DNA of 64,000 bases from an uncultured Pontibacter sp. (GCF_947499215.1 NZ_CANMNI010000003.1:744001-808000), one strand, 5' to 3'. Positions 1-9,662 are shown, counted from the first letter of the stretch. Numbers and translations are program-made. The notes: generated from the letters alone by a model not told the origin.

Positions 1-158
1 TATTCATCGCGTTCATTATGTAAGTGAAAATTAAATAGAAAGTCTTGTTTCACACATGTTGAGATTACTATAATTAAATATGCATCAGGTAAAAAATAAC
101 CTATTATGTCCCAGATAAATTCTTTAAATGAATTGAAAAGTGTACTTATTCCCTCCAT
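1..158 (-). CDS. Partial membrane protein, N-terminus only
   Basis: An open frame begins with ATG at 158 and runs off the left edge, giving 52 residues. It starts MEGISTLFNSFKEF and contains one hydrophobic stretch (about residues 17-34, IIGYFLPDAYLIIVIS) followed by a polar segment. The start lies 12 bases after the stop of the DndC-like gene, so it reads as the next gene of the same operon. The family is not recognised from this fragment. Its membrane anchor suggests an envelope-linked member of the putative defence cassette, but that is inference. The reading frame is seen directly; the function is unknown. Confidence 0.6.
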   Translation of the reverse strand, partial: MEGISTLFNSFKEFIWDIIGYFLPDAYLIIVISTCVKQDFLFNFHLHNERDE

Positions 159-170
159 AGCTAAAGAAGC

Positions 171-1277
171 TTAAATAAAACAAGCAGCACAACCTTCACT
201 TTCAGAATCATCTAAGATATCTAATAAGTAAGGTGATTTAATGTTTGAAGATAACCTCTCTTGTCGCTTAACATACTCTTCTTTTATTTGCTTGACCCTA
301 TCTGGTCTAATGAGTTCTGCTAAGCTTTCTTCCTGATTCCAAGTATAGCCATCTTTCTCATACTCCATAGCTTGTTCATAAAGCTCAGGATGTTGTTCAT
401 GTAGCCATACCCATTCAATTTTTTGCTGAAAGAAGCAGAAGTAACAGCCAGAACGGCTTCTAGAGTACTCACCTTTTTTGCCACTAGCATCAAATTCTAT
501 TTTCTTGTAGTAAGCAGGAACACCTACACCACTTTCTTCAAGAATGCGGAAGATATCATCCCTTACAAGATTTTCTTCATTCTCAACTAAAGGAAAATCT
601 TCTTCTTTAGCTAAGGGATAATCAGTTGACTTTAAAAATTCAAATATGAGATAATTCGTCTCTTTTGTGCCTAAGTCTAAGAGTTGGTTTAGCTTATTAT
701 GCAAGGTAAAGCTGTAATCAAGTGGCTTAGAAAGCAACTCAACAAAGCGTGAGCTTCGAGAGCCAAGATCTACAACCTCTGTTAGCGAAATCGCTTTGTC
801 AATATTACTAGAATTTAAAAACTTATTGACCACATCTTCGCTCCATATATTCCTTCTGAAAGGAAATATAGACTGTATGTTTGACTTTCTAGATATATAA
901 CCTTCACGATCTTCATCACCCCTGATGCCTACATAGGATACTACTTGGTCATTGCCTATGTACTTTTCAAAAGGCTCTAGCTTTAGCTTCTTAGTACACC
1001 ATCTTGAGTTAGAAGAAGGTAGGTAACCGCCATATATTTTAAGGAAGTGGTCAAATGGATTCATGTGGCTACCATCAGCTGCATTTAGCAGATGTATCTT
1101 TTTACCAAGATACACTTCAAGATTTTCGATGAGCTTGTAAGTCTCATCTAGCTCCTTACCTGTGTCGCTAGTATAGTAATCAATATCAAGCTGCGGATAC
1201 TTGCTCTTCATGTATATAGCAAGAGCAGCACTATCTTTACCTCCAGAAATACCCAATAAATGTCTTACTTTGCTCAT
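171..1277 (-). CDS. DndC-like phosphoadenosine phosphosulfate reductase family protein
   Basis: This 368-residue protein belongs to the PAPS reductase/DndC adenine-nucleotide alpha-hydrolase family. The PP-loop SGGKDS is at residues 11-16, RWCT with Cys94 follows, then VGIRGDEDREG at about 117-127, and a CYFC pair (Cys278, Cys281) that could hold an Fe-S cluster with Cys94. A further CAAC pair lies at the extreme C-terminus (363, 366). Residues 130-270 form an insert between the catalytic and cysteine parts, as in DndC. In DNA phosphorothioation systems DndC activates DNA and transfers sulfur; whether this protein does so is inferred. It overlaps the upstream ATPase stop by four bases (ATGA), so it is translationally coupled. 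No DndB, DndD or DndE is visible. Confidence 0.85.
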   Translation of the reverse strand: MSKVRHLLGISGGKDSAALAIYMKSKYPQLDIDYYTSDTGKELDETYKLIENLEVYLGKKIHLLNAADGSHMNPFDHFLKIYGGYLPSSNSRWCTKKLKLEPFEKYIGNDQVVSYVGIRGDEDREGYISRKSNIQSIFPFRRNIWSEDVVNKFLNSSNIDKAISLTEVVDLGSRSSRFVELLSKPLDYSFTLHNKLNQLLDLGTKETNYLIFEFLKSTDYPLAKEEDFPLVENEENLVRDDIFRILEESGVGVPAYYKKIEFDASGKKGEYSRSRSGCYFCFFQQKIEWVWLHEQHPELYEQAMEYEKDGYTWNQEESLAELIRPDRVKQIKEEYVKRQERLSSNIKSPYLLDILDDSESEGCAACFI

Positions 1278-4200
1278 CCCTGTGTTAACTCTTTTAATAA
1301 AATTGCTAATGCTGCAATATTTAAGCTTTTGTCTTTTGACAGTGCGGCCTTGAGTGACTCCTGAATCTCATTTACCTCACCTGCTTTTTTCTTCGGTAGC
1401 CTTACTAAGCTACGCTTCGTGCCGTCAATAAATGAGTCAAATTGCAAGCTCAATACATCCTCTTTATCAGTATCAATATCAGCCGCAGAGATGGTGGTTA
1501 GATTGTCAAGTTCTAGAATTAGCGTTTTGAACTTATCACGTAATAACAATTCTTCTTCGTCTGTTATATTTTCTAGAGACTTCCCAACCACCGCTTGACT
1601 TAGTGAACTCAACCATGCTTTTCTATCGTCAAGAGCAGAATCTAGTCTTTGTACAAAGGGTCTTTGCTTAGGTAATAGTAAATGCTTCTTCAGTCCTTTG
1701 TACCTTTTCTGTAGCTTCTCTTTATATGCGACGAAATCACAGTCTTCATAAACTATTTCCTGCTGTATAAACTCTTCGAATCGCATAACTAACTCATCAT
1801 GGCTAGTTCTTATTTCTCTAATAGTAGATTGAAGGCTATTAACGTATTCATTGAGTTTTATCTTACTAGCTTCTAATTCTGAAATAGATGTACCGAGAGC
1901 GGCTGGAAGTTCTTCAAAGAAAACCCTCTCAGGGTCCTGAGAAGCTGCAATAACATCTCTTACCGCTATGGCCTCTTTAGTTAGGCGCTTCGTTTTCTTG
2001 GAATACTCAGGTAAGCTCTTATAAAAGAATAAGAAGGGCTTAATTGTCTCAATAAAACTTTGCCCACTAAACAAGTTCTTTGTTTCCTGATTTAGAAGAA
2101 TACGATAGCTATTGAATATATCAAGGCGTACGCCTACTACATCAAATGCTTTTATGGAGAAGCTTTTAGGATCTCTTGATATCAAATCAAGCACCTGATC
2201 TGATATATTAGGTATAAGGCTGTTGTTACTGTACAGAGCAAAGTCATTCCTATTTAGAAAAAGGAATATTGGTACCCAATAATCAATTAAACCTTGTTTT
2301 AACTTAAATGGCTTTATTTGTAAACCTTTTACAAACTCAGATAGATTTACTTTTTCCTCTTTTGCACTATCGAGAAAATTTGCAGAGTAGTTCCAAAGTG
2401 CATTAAAGGTAGAATTTGAAGAAACAGTAATGTTATGTTCTAAGCGGTTTGCGTATGAACCTAAACCATTTCTTTTTAGCAAGGTCAAATAAATCGTTTT
2501 CTCTGGTGGATACTTGTCGGCAGGAAAACCTAAATCATCTTGATCCCAGTTATTTGTAAGAGCATAGAAAAGAGACTTCTTGGCAGTTTGTACTACGTTT
2601 GATACTTTATGCCTATTGACAAGCTCATTCTTAAACACAGGAGTACTTGGATATACTGTGTAAGATACCTCTGAAATGAGCGCATTGAAATCCTTTTTCG
2701 AATTAAGGGCTCTTTGTTCTCCTTTCCAGAACCAAGTAACGTTCGATCCTTTACCGAACAAGTTGCTTATCAAGTTTTGGTTGAGCTCAATAGTTTGGTG
2801 GTAGATCATGTTTTCTAGTTCACGTCTAGCAACCTTATCATCATGATTATCCTCTAAAACTTTTTTTGTTTTCTCGATCTCGTATAGAAGCTGTTTAATG
2901 AGGTCTGCGTTTTCGTAGTAAGCATATACAATTGCTTCTTCTTGCTGTTCAGAGTGATTTTTTACTTGCTCTGCTGATAACTTACCATTGAAAATTAGGT
3001 TTACAAATCCGTCTATTTCACCTTGGGGTACTTTAGAAATAGGGTTGTCTGAAATAATAAATTCGAATGCACGTGGAGTACCTGTCGTGTATGAATAAGA
3101 CTTAGCTAGTACAGGCGGTAAGGATACATAGCGATCAAGAACTGACTTCACATCAGTAATTTCATTCACCTTATTTGCGGCCTCTATCAAAGCAGCATTA
3201 AGATCTAGATCTGTGCCCTCAAACAATATAAACCGCTTACTGTGACGTCGGTAGAAGATTATTTTCTTGGCTTCTAGTTCTGCTAGTATAGTTGTTGCAT
3301 TAGGTATACCTAGGCAAGTTTTGGCATACGATGTCCAAAAAGCTTCATCTAATATAGAACCATTTGCGGCAAAAATGTTTAATATACCTATGGCTTTAAC
3401 GAGCTTTACATAGGCTTCTAATTCATTATCAAAAGTTCTTTCAACAGCCTCTAAAGCTGAAGTAATAGATACCCAAGCTGCAAAGTCAGTATTATACCTA
3501 GAGGTTAGATAAGAGAAAAAATTATAATGTACATAATCATACACATTAGCTAGGCTATAAAAAGGGGAGCTTTCCTTTCTATACTTGGCTAAGCTAGTAT
3601 GATCGGTACTTTCTAAGAAGGAAAATAAGGATCTTTCGTTTTGCCCATACTCCTGTAGAGAATAAGTGAGGGTGTTAGCAGCTAAAAGATCTAGCGGATA
3701 GATTTTGGCAAAAAGCTCCTCACTATAATTGCTATTAAAGGTAAATGCCTTTGAAGCTTTAAAAATCTCATGAGCAGTTCTAAGTTCCTGCGTTTCTCCC
3801 ACAACCTTAGTGAAGCGACTAATGTGCTCGGAGGCTAAAAACAAAAGCTGCTCAACTGGCTCATTAAAGGTTATTTCCCTAAATCGTCCCTTTACTTTTG
3901 CCCATTCCTGTCTTTGTGAAGAGGACAGAGAGAAGCCATAACTATCAAAGCTTTGGTGAATGGTAGTCAGTAAAGCAATATTGTACTTTGGATCACTCGC
4001 AAACTCTGCTAATTGCTGAACAAAGTATAGTTCTTTCTCAGGGTCGTTCTTAGCTGCATACTCTAAGAATTTGCCAAACTCATCAATCACAACAAATAGG
4101 AGAGGCGACTCCTGTCCTAGGTCACTATACTTATTGTAAATCTCTGATAGTACATGCTCAGCTAAGTTTTCTTTAGCAGAGATATTAAGCTCAGCAGCAA

Positions 4201-4498
4201 AAGAATCAATAATGCTCTGATAAGCACCAACAACCTTTATAATGCCGAAATTTTGCTTTGCTCTAAAAGCTGCTTCAAAATACGAGTACTTGCCGTTCAA
4301 GCTCTGTTCGAGAGCAAGTAGGAAAGATGATTTCCCAGTACCATAAGAGCCGATTATAGTATAAGCTCTTATACCTTTTTTAAAGTCATCAACAATTTGA
4401 CTTACTACACGCTGTGAGTTGGGTGTAGGAATATATGTAAAGTCTCTATCAGTATCTCTAATAATATTGATAGAAGGGGTATAGTTACTTTGCATCAT
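1274..4498 (-). CDS. Large P-loop ATPase of the DUF4007/DndC-like cassette
   Basis: A 1074-residue protein with a Walker A motif GSYGTGKS at residues 50-57 and a Walker B strand LLFVVIDEFGKF with Asp139/Glu140. It is therefore an AAA/STAND-like ATP-binding protein. The long remainder (about 250-1074) has no motif I recognise; residues 860-1000 look helical and charged. Size and layout recall the big ATPases of BREX (BrxC/PglY) and Dpt systems, which act as motor or regulatory subunits in phage defence. Two adjacent start codons (4498, 4495) are possible. The start overlaps the end of the DUF4007 gene by 14 bases. The ATPase call is firm; the system assignment is inferred from neighbours. Confidence 0.8.
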   Translation of the reverse strand: MMQSNYTPSINIIRDTDRDFTYIPTPNSQRVVSQIVDDFKKGIRAYTIIGSYGTGKSSFLLALEQSLNGKYSYFEAAFRAKQNFGIIKVVGAYQSIIDSFAAELNISAKENLAEHVLSEIYNKYSDLGQESPLLFVVIDEFGKFLEYAAKNDPEKELYFVQQLAEFASDPKYNIALLTTIHQSFDSYGFSLSSSQRQEWAKVKGRFREITFNEPVEQLLFLASEHISRFTKVVGETQELRTAHEIFKASKAFTFNSNYSEELFAKIYPLDLLAANTLTYSLQEYGQNERSLFSFLESTDHTSLAKYRKESSPFYSLANVYDYVHYNFFSYLTSRYNTDFAAWVSITSALEAVERTFDNELEAYVKLVKAIGILNIFAANGSILDEAFWTSYAKTCLGIPNATTILAELEAKKIIFYRRHSKRFILFEGTDLDLNAALIEAANKVNEITDVKSVLDRYVSLPPVLAKSYSYTTGTPRAFEFIISDNPISKVPQGEIDGFVNLIFNGKLSAEQVKNHSEQQEEAIVYAYYENADLIKQLLYEIEKTKKVLEDNHDDKVARRELENMIYHQTIELNQNLISNLFGKGSNVTWFWKGEQRALNSKKDFNALISEVSYTVYPSTPVFKNELVNRHKVSNVVQTAKKSLFYALTNNWDQDDLGFPADKYPPEKTIYLTLLKRNGLGSYANRLEHNITVSSNSTFNALWNYSANFLDSAKEEKVNLSEFVKGLQIKPFKLKQGLIDYWVPIFLFLNRNDFALYSNNSLIPNISDQVLDLISRDPKSFSIKAFDVVGVRLDIFNSYRILLNQETKNLFSGQSFIETIKPFLFFYKSLPEYSKKTKRLTKEAIAVRDVIAASQDPERVFFEELPAALGTSISELEASKIKLNEYVNSLQSTIREIRTSHDELVMRFEEFIQQEIVYEDCDFVAYKEKLQKRYKGLKKHLLLPKQRPFVQRLDSALDDRKAWLSSLSQAVVGKSLENITDEEELLLRDKFKTLILELDNLTTISAADIDTDKEDVLSLQFDSFIDGTKRSLVRLPKKKAGEVNEIQESLKAALSKDKSLNIAALAILLKELTQG

Positions 4499-5402
4499 AA
4501 TACTTTCTTAGCATCTCAACTGCCTCAACCTTTTCCTTTATTTGCAACTCTTTTATACCTGCATGATCAGTGTAGCTAATAAAAGAGTATTTTTTTTCTG
4601 CTTCTTCAAGCTTTGCCGCTAAGCCAGCTTTGCTAAGTGCGAATACAGCACCGGGGCTGTTGAAATCTTGCTCAAGGCTATTTAGGCCAATTGAAATACT
4701 ATCCTGATAGTTGTCAAGTATAGCGTAGAGTATGATTTCTACAGGTATGCTATCTCTTTCAGCATTTTCTATGCTATAGAATTCTGTGACTTTTTTCTTT
4801 TTCTGTATAAAATCATCTGCTTCTTTAAGAGTAACCTTAATTAGGTTAAGATCTGTCAATAGACCTGAAAAGCTGTCTTCGACGCTCTTTGATTTCTCAT
4901 CGGAAGACAGGTACATCTTCTTGAAAATTTCAAAATCAGTATGTACAGTATTTCTGTTGTGGTTTAGATAGGGAGTGATGCTTGATTTTCTCTTAATATA
5001 AGCATCATATAAATCAGCATCGAAGAGAAGTTTATCTTTTCTAAATTCGTTGAAGATTAGGTAAAACGTCGATGCATATGCGCTCTTAACCAGATGATAA
5101 TGTAGGAGCCATAAACTTGCATCATCTTCTAGAAATGGATCGAATCCATTACTACTTAAAAGAAGAGTTCCGAAATCAGTTATCTGATCATTAGAATCTG
5201 TAATTCCGAAAGCCTTCAGCCAGTGCCTTATTGAAGACACCATGTTTTTACCAACACCAAGTTCAATTACAGAGTCTTCATCACTAAACGCCTTGCCGGA
5301 TTCTATATAATCATAACCTTTTTTAAGCCATAGCTGCCTACACTGAAATTTTTCGTGCCCTGAAAAGGTATATTTTATTTGCTGTTCCTGTTCTACTATC
5401 AT
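4485..5402 (-). CDS. DUF4007 family protein
   Basis: The N-terminus carries the hallmark FSGHEKFQCRQLWLKKGYD stretch of DUF4007 (typical members read FSGHETF...WLKK). The family is repeatedly found beside PAPS-reductase-like and large ATPase genes in defence islands; its biochemical role is not known to me. I place the start at ATG 5402 (305 residues). A frame-compatible ATG at 5432 would add ten residues, but a promoter -7 element at 5441-5448 would put the transcription start at about 5434, leaving no leader for that codon. This is the first gene of the minus-strand cassette. Confidence 0.85.
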   Translation of the reverse strand: MIVEQEQQIKYTFSGHEKFQCRQLWLKKGYDYIESGKAFSDEDSVIELGVGKNMVSSIRHWLKAFGITDSNDQITDFGTLLLSSNGFDPFLEDDASLWLLHYHLVKSAYASTFYLIFNEFRKDKLLFDADLYDAYIKRKSSITPYLNHNRNTVHTDFEIFKKMYLSSDEKSKSVEDSFSGLLTDLNLIKVTLKEADDFIQKKKKVTEFYSIENAERDSIPVEIILYAILDNYQDSISIGLNSLEQDFNSPGAVFALSKAGLAAKLEEAEKKYSFISYTDHAGIKELQIKEKVEAVEMLRKYYDAK

Positions 5403-5432
5403 ATTCAAACTTGCCCTGCTCAATGGACTCAT

Positions 5433-5756
5433 GTAACTATCAAAGATAGTAAACCAATATATATTAGCCTATTGAAATTTAGACAAAAAAACTAAATATT
5501 TTAGCAAAAATATTTGCTAAAGTCTTATGCATCTCTTTATCAGTTTAGTGGCTTTTGATAATAAAATCCTCTCTACCTCCTGTTATGATAATGAAGACCA
5601 TAAGACTTGGTTCTGTCCTTCGTAGATCTTATTACCAAAACTCACTTCATCTTAATCTTCCCACACCCTCCAAACATCCCAAACCCCTTCCTCCCGTAAA
5701 ACAAGTCACCGGCATTATTTTATGCCTTTCACCTTTTCCCCGAACCGTTACGATTT
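5433..5756. other. Divergent intergenic region at the island boundary
   Basis: This stretch separates the AT-rich minus-strand cassette from the plus-strand AsmA-like gene. Base composition changes across it from AT-rich (5433-5600) to mixed. I see no tRNA end, direct repeat or integrase site that would mark an attachment site. Open frames running through it lack family resemblance and are chance. Confidence 0.5.
5441..5448 (-). promoter_or_regulatory. Bacteroidota -7 promoter element for the DUF4007 cassette
   Basis: Read on the minus strand this is TATCTTTG, matching TAnnTTTG. No TTTG lies at the usual -33 distance, so the match is partial. It sits about 40 bases upstream of the preferred DUF4007 start (5402) and would drive the whole cassette. 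Confidence 0.45.
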
Positions 5757-8700
5757 ATGTCAGAACCAGCTACGCCCGGCAAGAGCCGGAAAGCCTTGAA
5801 AATTGCAGCCATCGTGCTTGTGAGTCTGGCTGGTTTGCTGTTGTTGGCGCTGTTGGTCCTCTTCTTTTTTGCCGAGCCATTGGTGGAGCGCTATCTCAAA
5901 AAGCAGGTGGCCCAGCAAACCGAGGGGCTGTACCAACTCGACCTCGACGAACTGGATCTGAGCTTCAGCAACTGGGGTGTCACCCTGCAGGGTGTGCATC
6001 TATACCCGGATACAGCCGTGCACCGGCAGCAAAAGGAGAAGGGGCAGGCCAGCCCCAGCCTCTTGGAAGTGCAAAGTCCGAAGCTCGAAATCACGGGCAT
6101 AAACCTCCGTGCCCTCATCTTTAACAACCGCCTGACTGTGGGCAAGGTCGTGGCGGAAAACCCCGAGATCACACACCTACACGATGCGGCTGTTACGAAG
6201 GAAAGCCGGCAGGACTCCAAAACTGGCGGTGGTTTGGAAGCCGTTCGCATCCGGGAGCTCGACCTGCAGGATGCCAGCTACAGCTACCAGCTGCTGGGGG
6301 AGCGGGGGAGGCCGCAGCACGACATCCCGCAACTGTCGCTGCAGGTGCAGGACTTGCAACTCGACCTGCAGGCGCAAGGGGATATCAGCCAGATGTTTCA
6401 GGCGGATGGCCTTGACCTCGATATCCGGCGCTATACCTTCCATGCGCCCGACAGCGTGTATACCATCCGGGTCGGGCGCTTTACCTACGCTTCGGGGCAG
6501 CAGGAACTGAAAGCGCAGCACATTGCCGTGCAACCTAACCTGCAGGCCAATGCGGCACTTCCCAAAGACCAAGCCCAGCGCACGCTTTACCAGTTCAGCG
6601 CGCCACTGCTTGCCCTACAGGGACTGGATGTAGCGTCGGCTTGGGAAACAAAGGACTTGCAGCTTGACCAGTTGCTGTTGGAGCGCGGCACTCTGCAGCT
6701 ACACGAAAACCCAAACGTGCCCGAAAACACGGAAAGCCCCAGTCCGAAGGAACGCTATACCCAGCTCTCGCCTTACCTGCGTGCGCTCGGTATAAAGGAG
6801 CTGCGCCTGCGGGATGGTGATTTTTCTTATCAGCAGCATGGCGTTGCTGTGGATACCATCCACCGGCTGGCCGAGGCAAACCTATACCTGCAAGCGGTGC
6901 AGCTCGACTCCCTTACGCTCTTTGCACCCAAGGAAAAAGCCTTTGCAGAAGTGGTCAGCATCAGCACAGGCCGCTATACCTACAAGCCGGTCAGCAGTCC
7001 CTATACCTTGCAGACAGCCGGCATGCAGCTGTCCACCCGCGACAAGCTGCTGGAGGCAAAGGCCCTGCACCTGTCCGGCGACTGGGACAAAAACGATGCA
7101 TTGAAAAGTCAGAACTTGGCGAAGCATACGCTCTACGACGTCCGGCTTCCGCAACTGCGTTTCGAAGAAATGGATCTGCTGGAGGCCATCCGGTCGTCCA
7201 GACTCACGATCGGCAGCATAGCGGCGGAGCAGCCCGTGATCGATGTGCGCACCGACCAGCGCGTGCCGAAGTCAGACGAAGGACCCGATCTGCAGGAGCT
7301 GTACCGGCAGGTGTCAGGTATAGTCAGCAGTTTGGAAGTAGGGGAGATCCGCATACGCGATGCTGCCCTCACGCAGCACAGCAAAAACAGAAACATACAG
7401 CGCCTGCAGCAGCTGGAGCATGCCTCGCTGGTGGCCATTGGGCTGGAACTCGATTCCGCTTTTGTCTTCGACCCGGATCAGGTGATTCCCCTGCAGGACC
7501 TTGTGGTAACAGCCCGGAACTACCGCTACCGGATGCCCGATAACACCTATACCTTCACCTTGGACGGACTCCGCTACTCCACCCGGCAGCAGGAGTTCTT
7601 GGCCAAGTCGCTGGATGTGAACTCGAGTCTGCGGGCTAACGACTTGCAGAAACTCAGCAATAACGCCAGCCGCAAGCTCATCGACCTCTCGGCCCATTCG
7701 CTGCGGATCACCGGGCTGGATTTGATTAGCGCCATGAACACCGGGCGGCTGCAGGCGGACCGGCTGGTGCTTCGGCAGCCGGATGTGGCCATGCTGCTCG
7801 ACCGTCAGGTGACGGAGTCTTCCTCAGGTCAGCAAGACGCGGGGAAGGCGCTATTTGAGATGCTTGATCTGATATCGGTGAACACCATCCGGCTCGAGGA
7901 TGGCTCCTTTACCTTCAGCGAAAAACTAAGGCCTGTGATGCGCACCCACCAGCTGGAGCACGCCACCGCCACGATCTCCAAGTTTGAGCTGACGCCCAAG
8001 AGTTTTAAAAACCTGAACGACACGCTCCCGATGGAGGAACTCACCTTGGAGGCAACGGACTATACCTACCGCTCCACCGACAGCCTGTATACCATCCGGC
8101 TGGACAGTCTGCACTACTCCAGCAGGCAGCAGGAACTGGTCGCCCGCACCTTGGAGGTGAATGCCGACAGGGAGGTGAACGAGCGCCTGAAAGTCAACAG
8201 ACCGGAATTGGCCAGCCACAACCTGATCAATATCTCCGCCAAAAGATCGCGCATCACGGGCTTTAACCTGATACACGCCTACGCCACGGGCAAGTACCAC
8301 ATGGACAGGCTGCTGCTCGCTGGCCCCGAGGTGACCATTCTGCAGGACCAGAACGTGCCCACGATCAAGAGCATCGCGCTGGCCGAGCAGGACACCGCCT
8401 CAGGCAATGACGCTGCAGAGCAGGTAGAGGAACTGGTTTCGACGTTGCAGGTGGGGCGAATCGATGTAACGGACGGCGCCTTTGATTTTGAGCTACTCCG
8501 AAACGACACCATCCGCACCAGCCATACCTTGGCCCATGTGGCGCTGGGGATAGATCAGCTCCGGCTGGTGTCGCTGGAGGCAAACGACCCGCTGGATATT
8601 TTTGATGTGGACGACATCGACGTGTTGATACAGGGCTATTCCTACCAACTACCCGACAGTTTGTATGCGCTGGAGATAAAGGAGATTACCGCTTCCATGC

Positions 8701-9662
8701 AGAACAGTTCGCTGCTTGTCGACAGCCTTCGCCTGCGGCCGCTCTACAGTAAGGAGGAGTACGCCGCTAAGTTTGACTACGCCCGTGACCGGGTCGACTT
8801 GGAAGTGCCCGGCATTGAGTTGATCAACGTCAGTTTGCGGGCCCTCTTCAACAATCAGGACCTGATCGCGCAGAAAATGCTGATCCGAAACCCGGATGTT
8901 GAGATCTACCGCGACAACAGCATCGGCCTTGATCCGGACCGGCAGCCCCCGACCCTGCAGCAGATGCTGCGCGATGCCGCCCTGTATATCCGGTTGGACA
9001 CGATCTTGGTAGACAAAAAGAACCTCGTGCATCCGGTTATCGCCATCAACGCCGACAAACCGGGCGTATTCCGGCTGGAAGACATCCACTTGGAGCTTTT
9101 TAACGTCACAAACGACACGGCGCTCATTCGTCTGAACAACATCATCACCGCAGACGTGAAGGCCCAGCTGATGGGGGCAAGCACTCTGCAGGGGCGCTAT
9201 GAATTTGAGATGGACCATCCCGAAGACCGCTATACCTACGAGGGCACGCTGGACCCGATGGACTTTAGGGCCTTGAACCCTCTGTTTGAGAACATGCTGT
9301 TTATCCGGATCAAGAGCGGGCAGATCGGCAAGGCGTCTTTCTCGATTGAATCTACCCGGACAGCCTCCACGGGGCAGGTGCATTTTCCGTACACCAATCT
9401 GAAGATACAGCTTCTGAGCAAAGACGACCCGGACAACCCAGGCCTGCTGCTCCGTGTGGGTACCCGGCTGGTGAATACGCTGATCGTGAAGACCAACAAC
9501 CCCTCCACGCTGGGTAAATTCAGAGAGGGGGATGTGGAAGAAGAGCGTGACAGGCAGCGGGCTGTTTTCCATCACATGGGCCAGTCCCTGTTCGATGGCG
9601 TTGGCACCAGCCTGATGAGCAAATGTGTGGAGCGGATCGTTTCGACTTTTGTGGATTTGTAA
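5757..9662 (+). CDS. AsmA-like membrane-anchored giant protein with five long internal repeats
   Basis: A 1301-residue protein with one N-terminal transmembrane helix (residues 15-38) and a long periplasmic part of alternating beta strands, the layout of AsmA/DUF748/TamB-like proteins that bridge or service the two membranes. A unit opening with Y-x-Y...PDSxYTI and followed by a YSxRQQEL strand recurs near residues 226, 405, 588, 768 and 960, a period of about 180-190. Each unit ends with an ITGxDL...GxxxxDRLxLxxPxV-like segment. The C-terminal region (about 1050-1301) matches the non-repeated end of AsmA-type proteins. ppc begins 23 bases downstream. A lipid-transport or outer-membrane role is inferred from the family. 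Confidence 0.75.
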   Translation: MSEPATPGKSRKALKIAAIVLVSLAGLLLLALLVLFFFAEPLVERYLKKQVAQQTEGLYQLDLDELDLSFSNWGVTLQGVHLYPDTAVHRQQKEKGQASPSLLEVQSPKLEITGINLRALIFNNRLTVGKVVAENPEITHLHDAAVTKESRQDSKTGGGLEAVRIRELDLQDASYSYQLLGERGRPQHDIPQLSLQVQDLQLDLQAQGDISQMFQADGLDLDIRRYTFHAPDSVYTIRVGRFTYASGQQELKAQHIAVQPNLQANAALPKDQAQRTLYQFSAPLLALQGLDVASAWETKDLQLDQLLLERGTLQLHENPNVPENTESPSPKERYTQLSPYLRALGIKELRLRDGDFSYQQHGVAVDTIHRLAEANLYLQAVQLDSLTLFAPKEKAFAEVVSISTGRYTYKPVSSPYTLQTAGMQLSTRDKLLEAKALHLSGDWDKNDALKSQNLAKHTLYDVRLPQLRFEEMDLLEAIRSSRLTIGSIAAEQPVIDVRTDQRVPKSDEGPDLQELYRQVSGIVSSLEVGEIRIRDAALTQHSKNRNIQRLQQLEHASLVAIGLELDSAFVFDPDQVIPLQDLVVTARNYRYRMPDNTYTFTLDGLRYSTRQQEFLAKSLDVNSSLRANDLQKLSNNASRKLIDLSAHSLRITGLDLISAMNTGRLQADRLVLRQPDVAMLLDRQVTESSSGQQDAGKALFEMLDLISVNTIRLEDGSFTFSEKLRPVMRTHQLEHATATISKFELTPKSFKNLNDTLPMEELTLEATDYTYRSTDSLYTIRLDSLHYSSRQQELVARTLEVNADREVNERLKVNRPELASHNLINISAKRSRITGFNLIHAYATGKYHMDRLLLAGPEVTILQDQNVPTIKSIALAEQDTASGNDAAEQVEELVSTLQVGRIDVTDGAFDFELLRNDTIRTSHTLAHVALGIDQLRLVSLEANDPLDIFDVDDIDVLIQGYSYQLPDSLYALEIKEITASMQNSSLLVDSLRLRPLYSKEEYAAKFDYARDRVDLEVPGIELINVSLRALFNNQDLIAQKMLIRNPDVEIYRDNSIGLDPDRQPPTLQQMLRDAALYIRLDTILVDKKNLVHPVIAINADKPGVFRLEDIHLELFNVTNDTALIRLNNIITADVKAQLMGASTLQGRYEFEMDHPEDRYTYEGTLDPMDFRALNPLFENMLFIRIKSGQIGKASFSIESTRTASTGQVHFPYTNLKIQLLSKDDPDNPGLLLRVGTRLVNTLIVKTNNPSTLGKFREGDVEEERDRQRAVFHHMGQSLFDGVGTSLMSKCVERIVSTFVDL

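Noticed and set aside
5555..6124. Plus-strand open frame overlapping the start of the AsmA-like gene
   Set aside because: Shifted frame of the real gene; its residues are not protein-like and it has no start context.
8649..9575. Long minus-strand open frame (308 codons) opposite the AsmA-like gene
   Set aside because: It lies wholly inside a well-supported gene, has His/Gln/Arg-rich low-quality composition and no motif; it is a shadow of GC-rich coding sequence.
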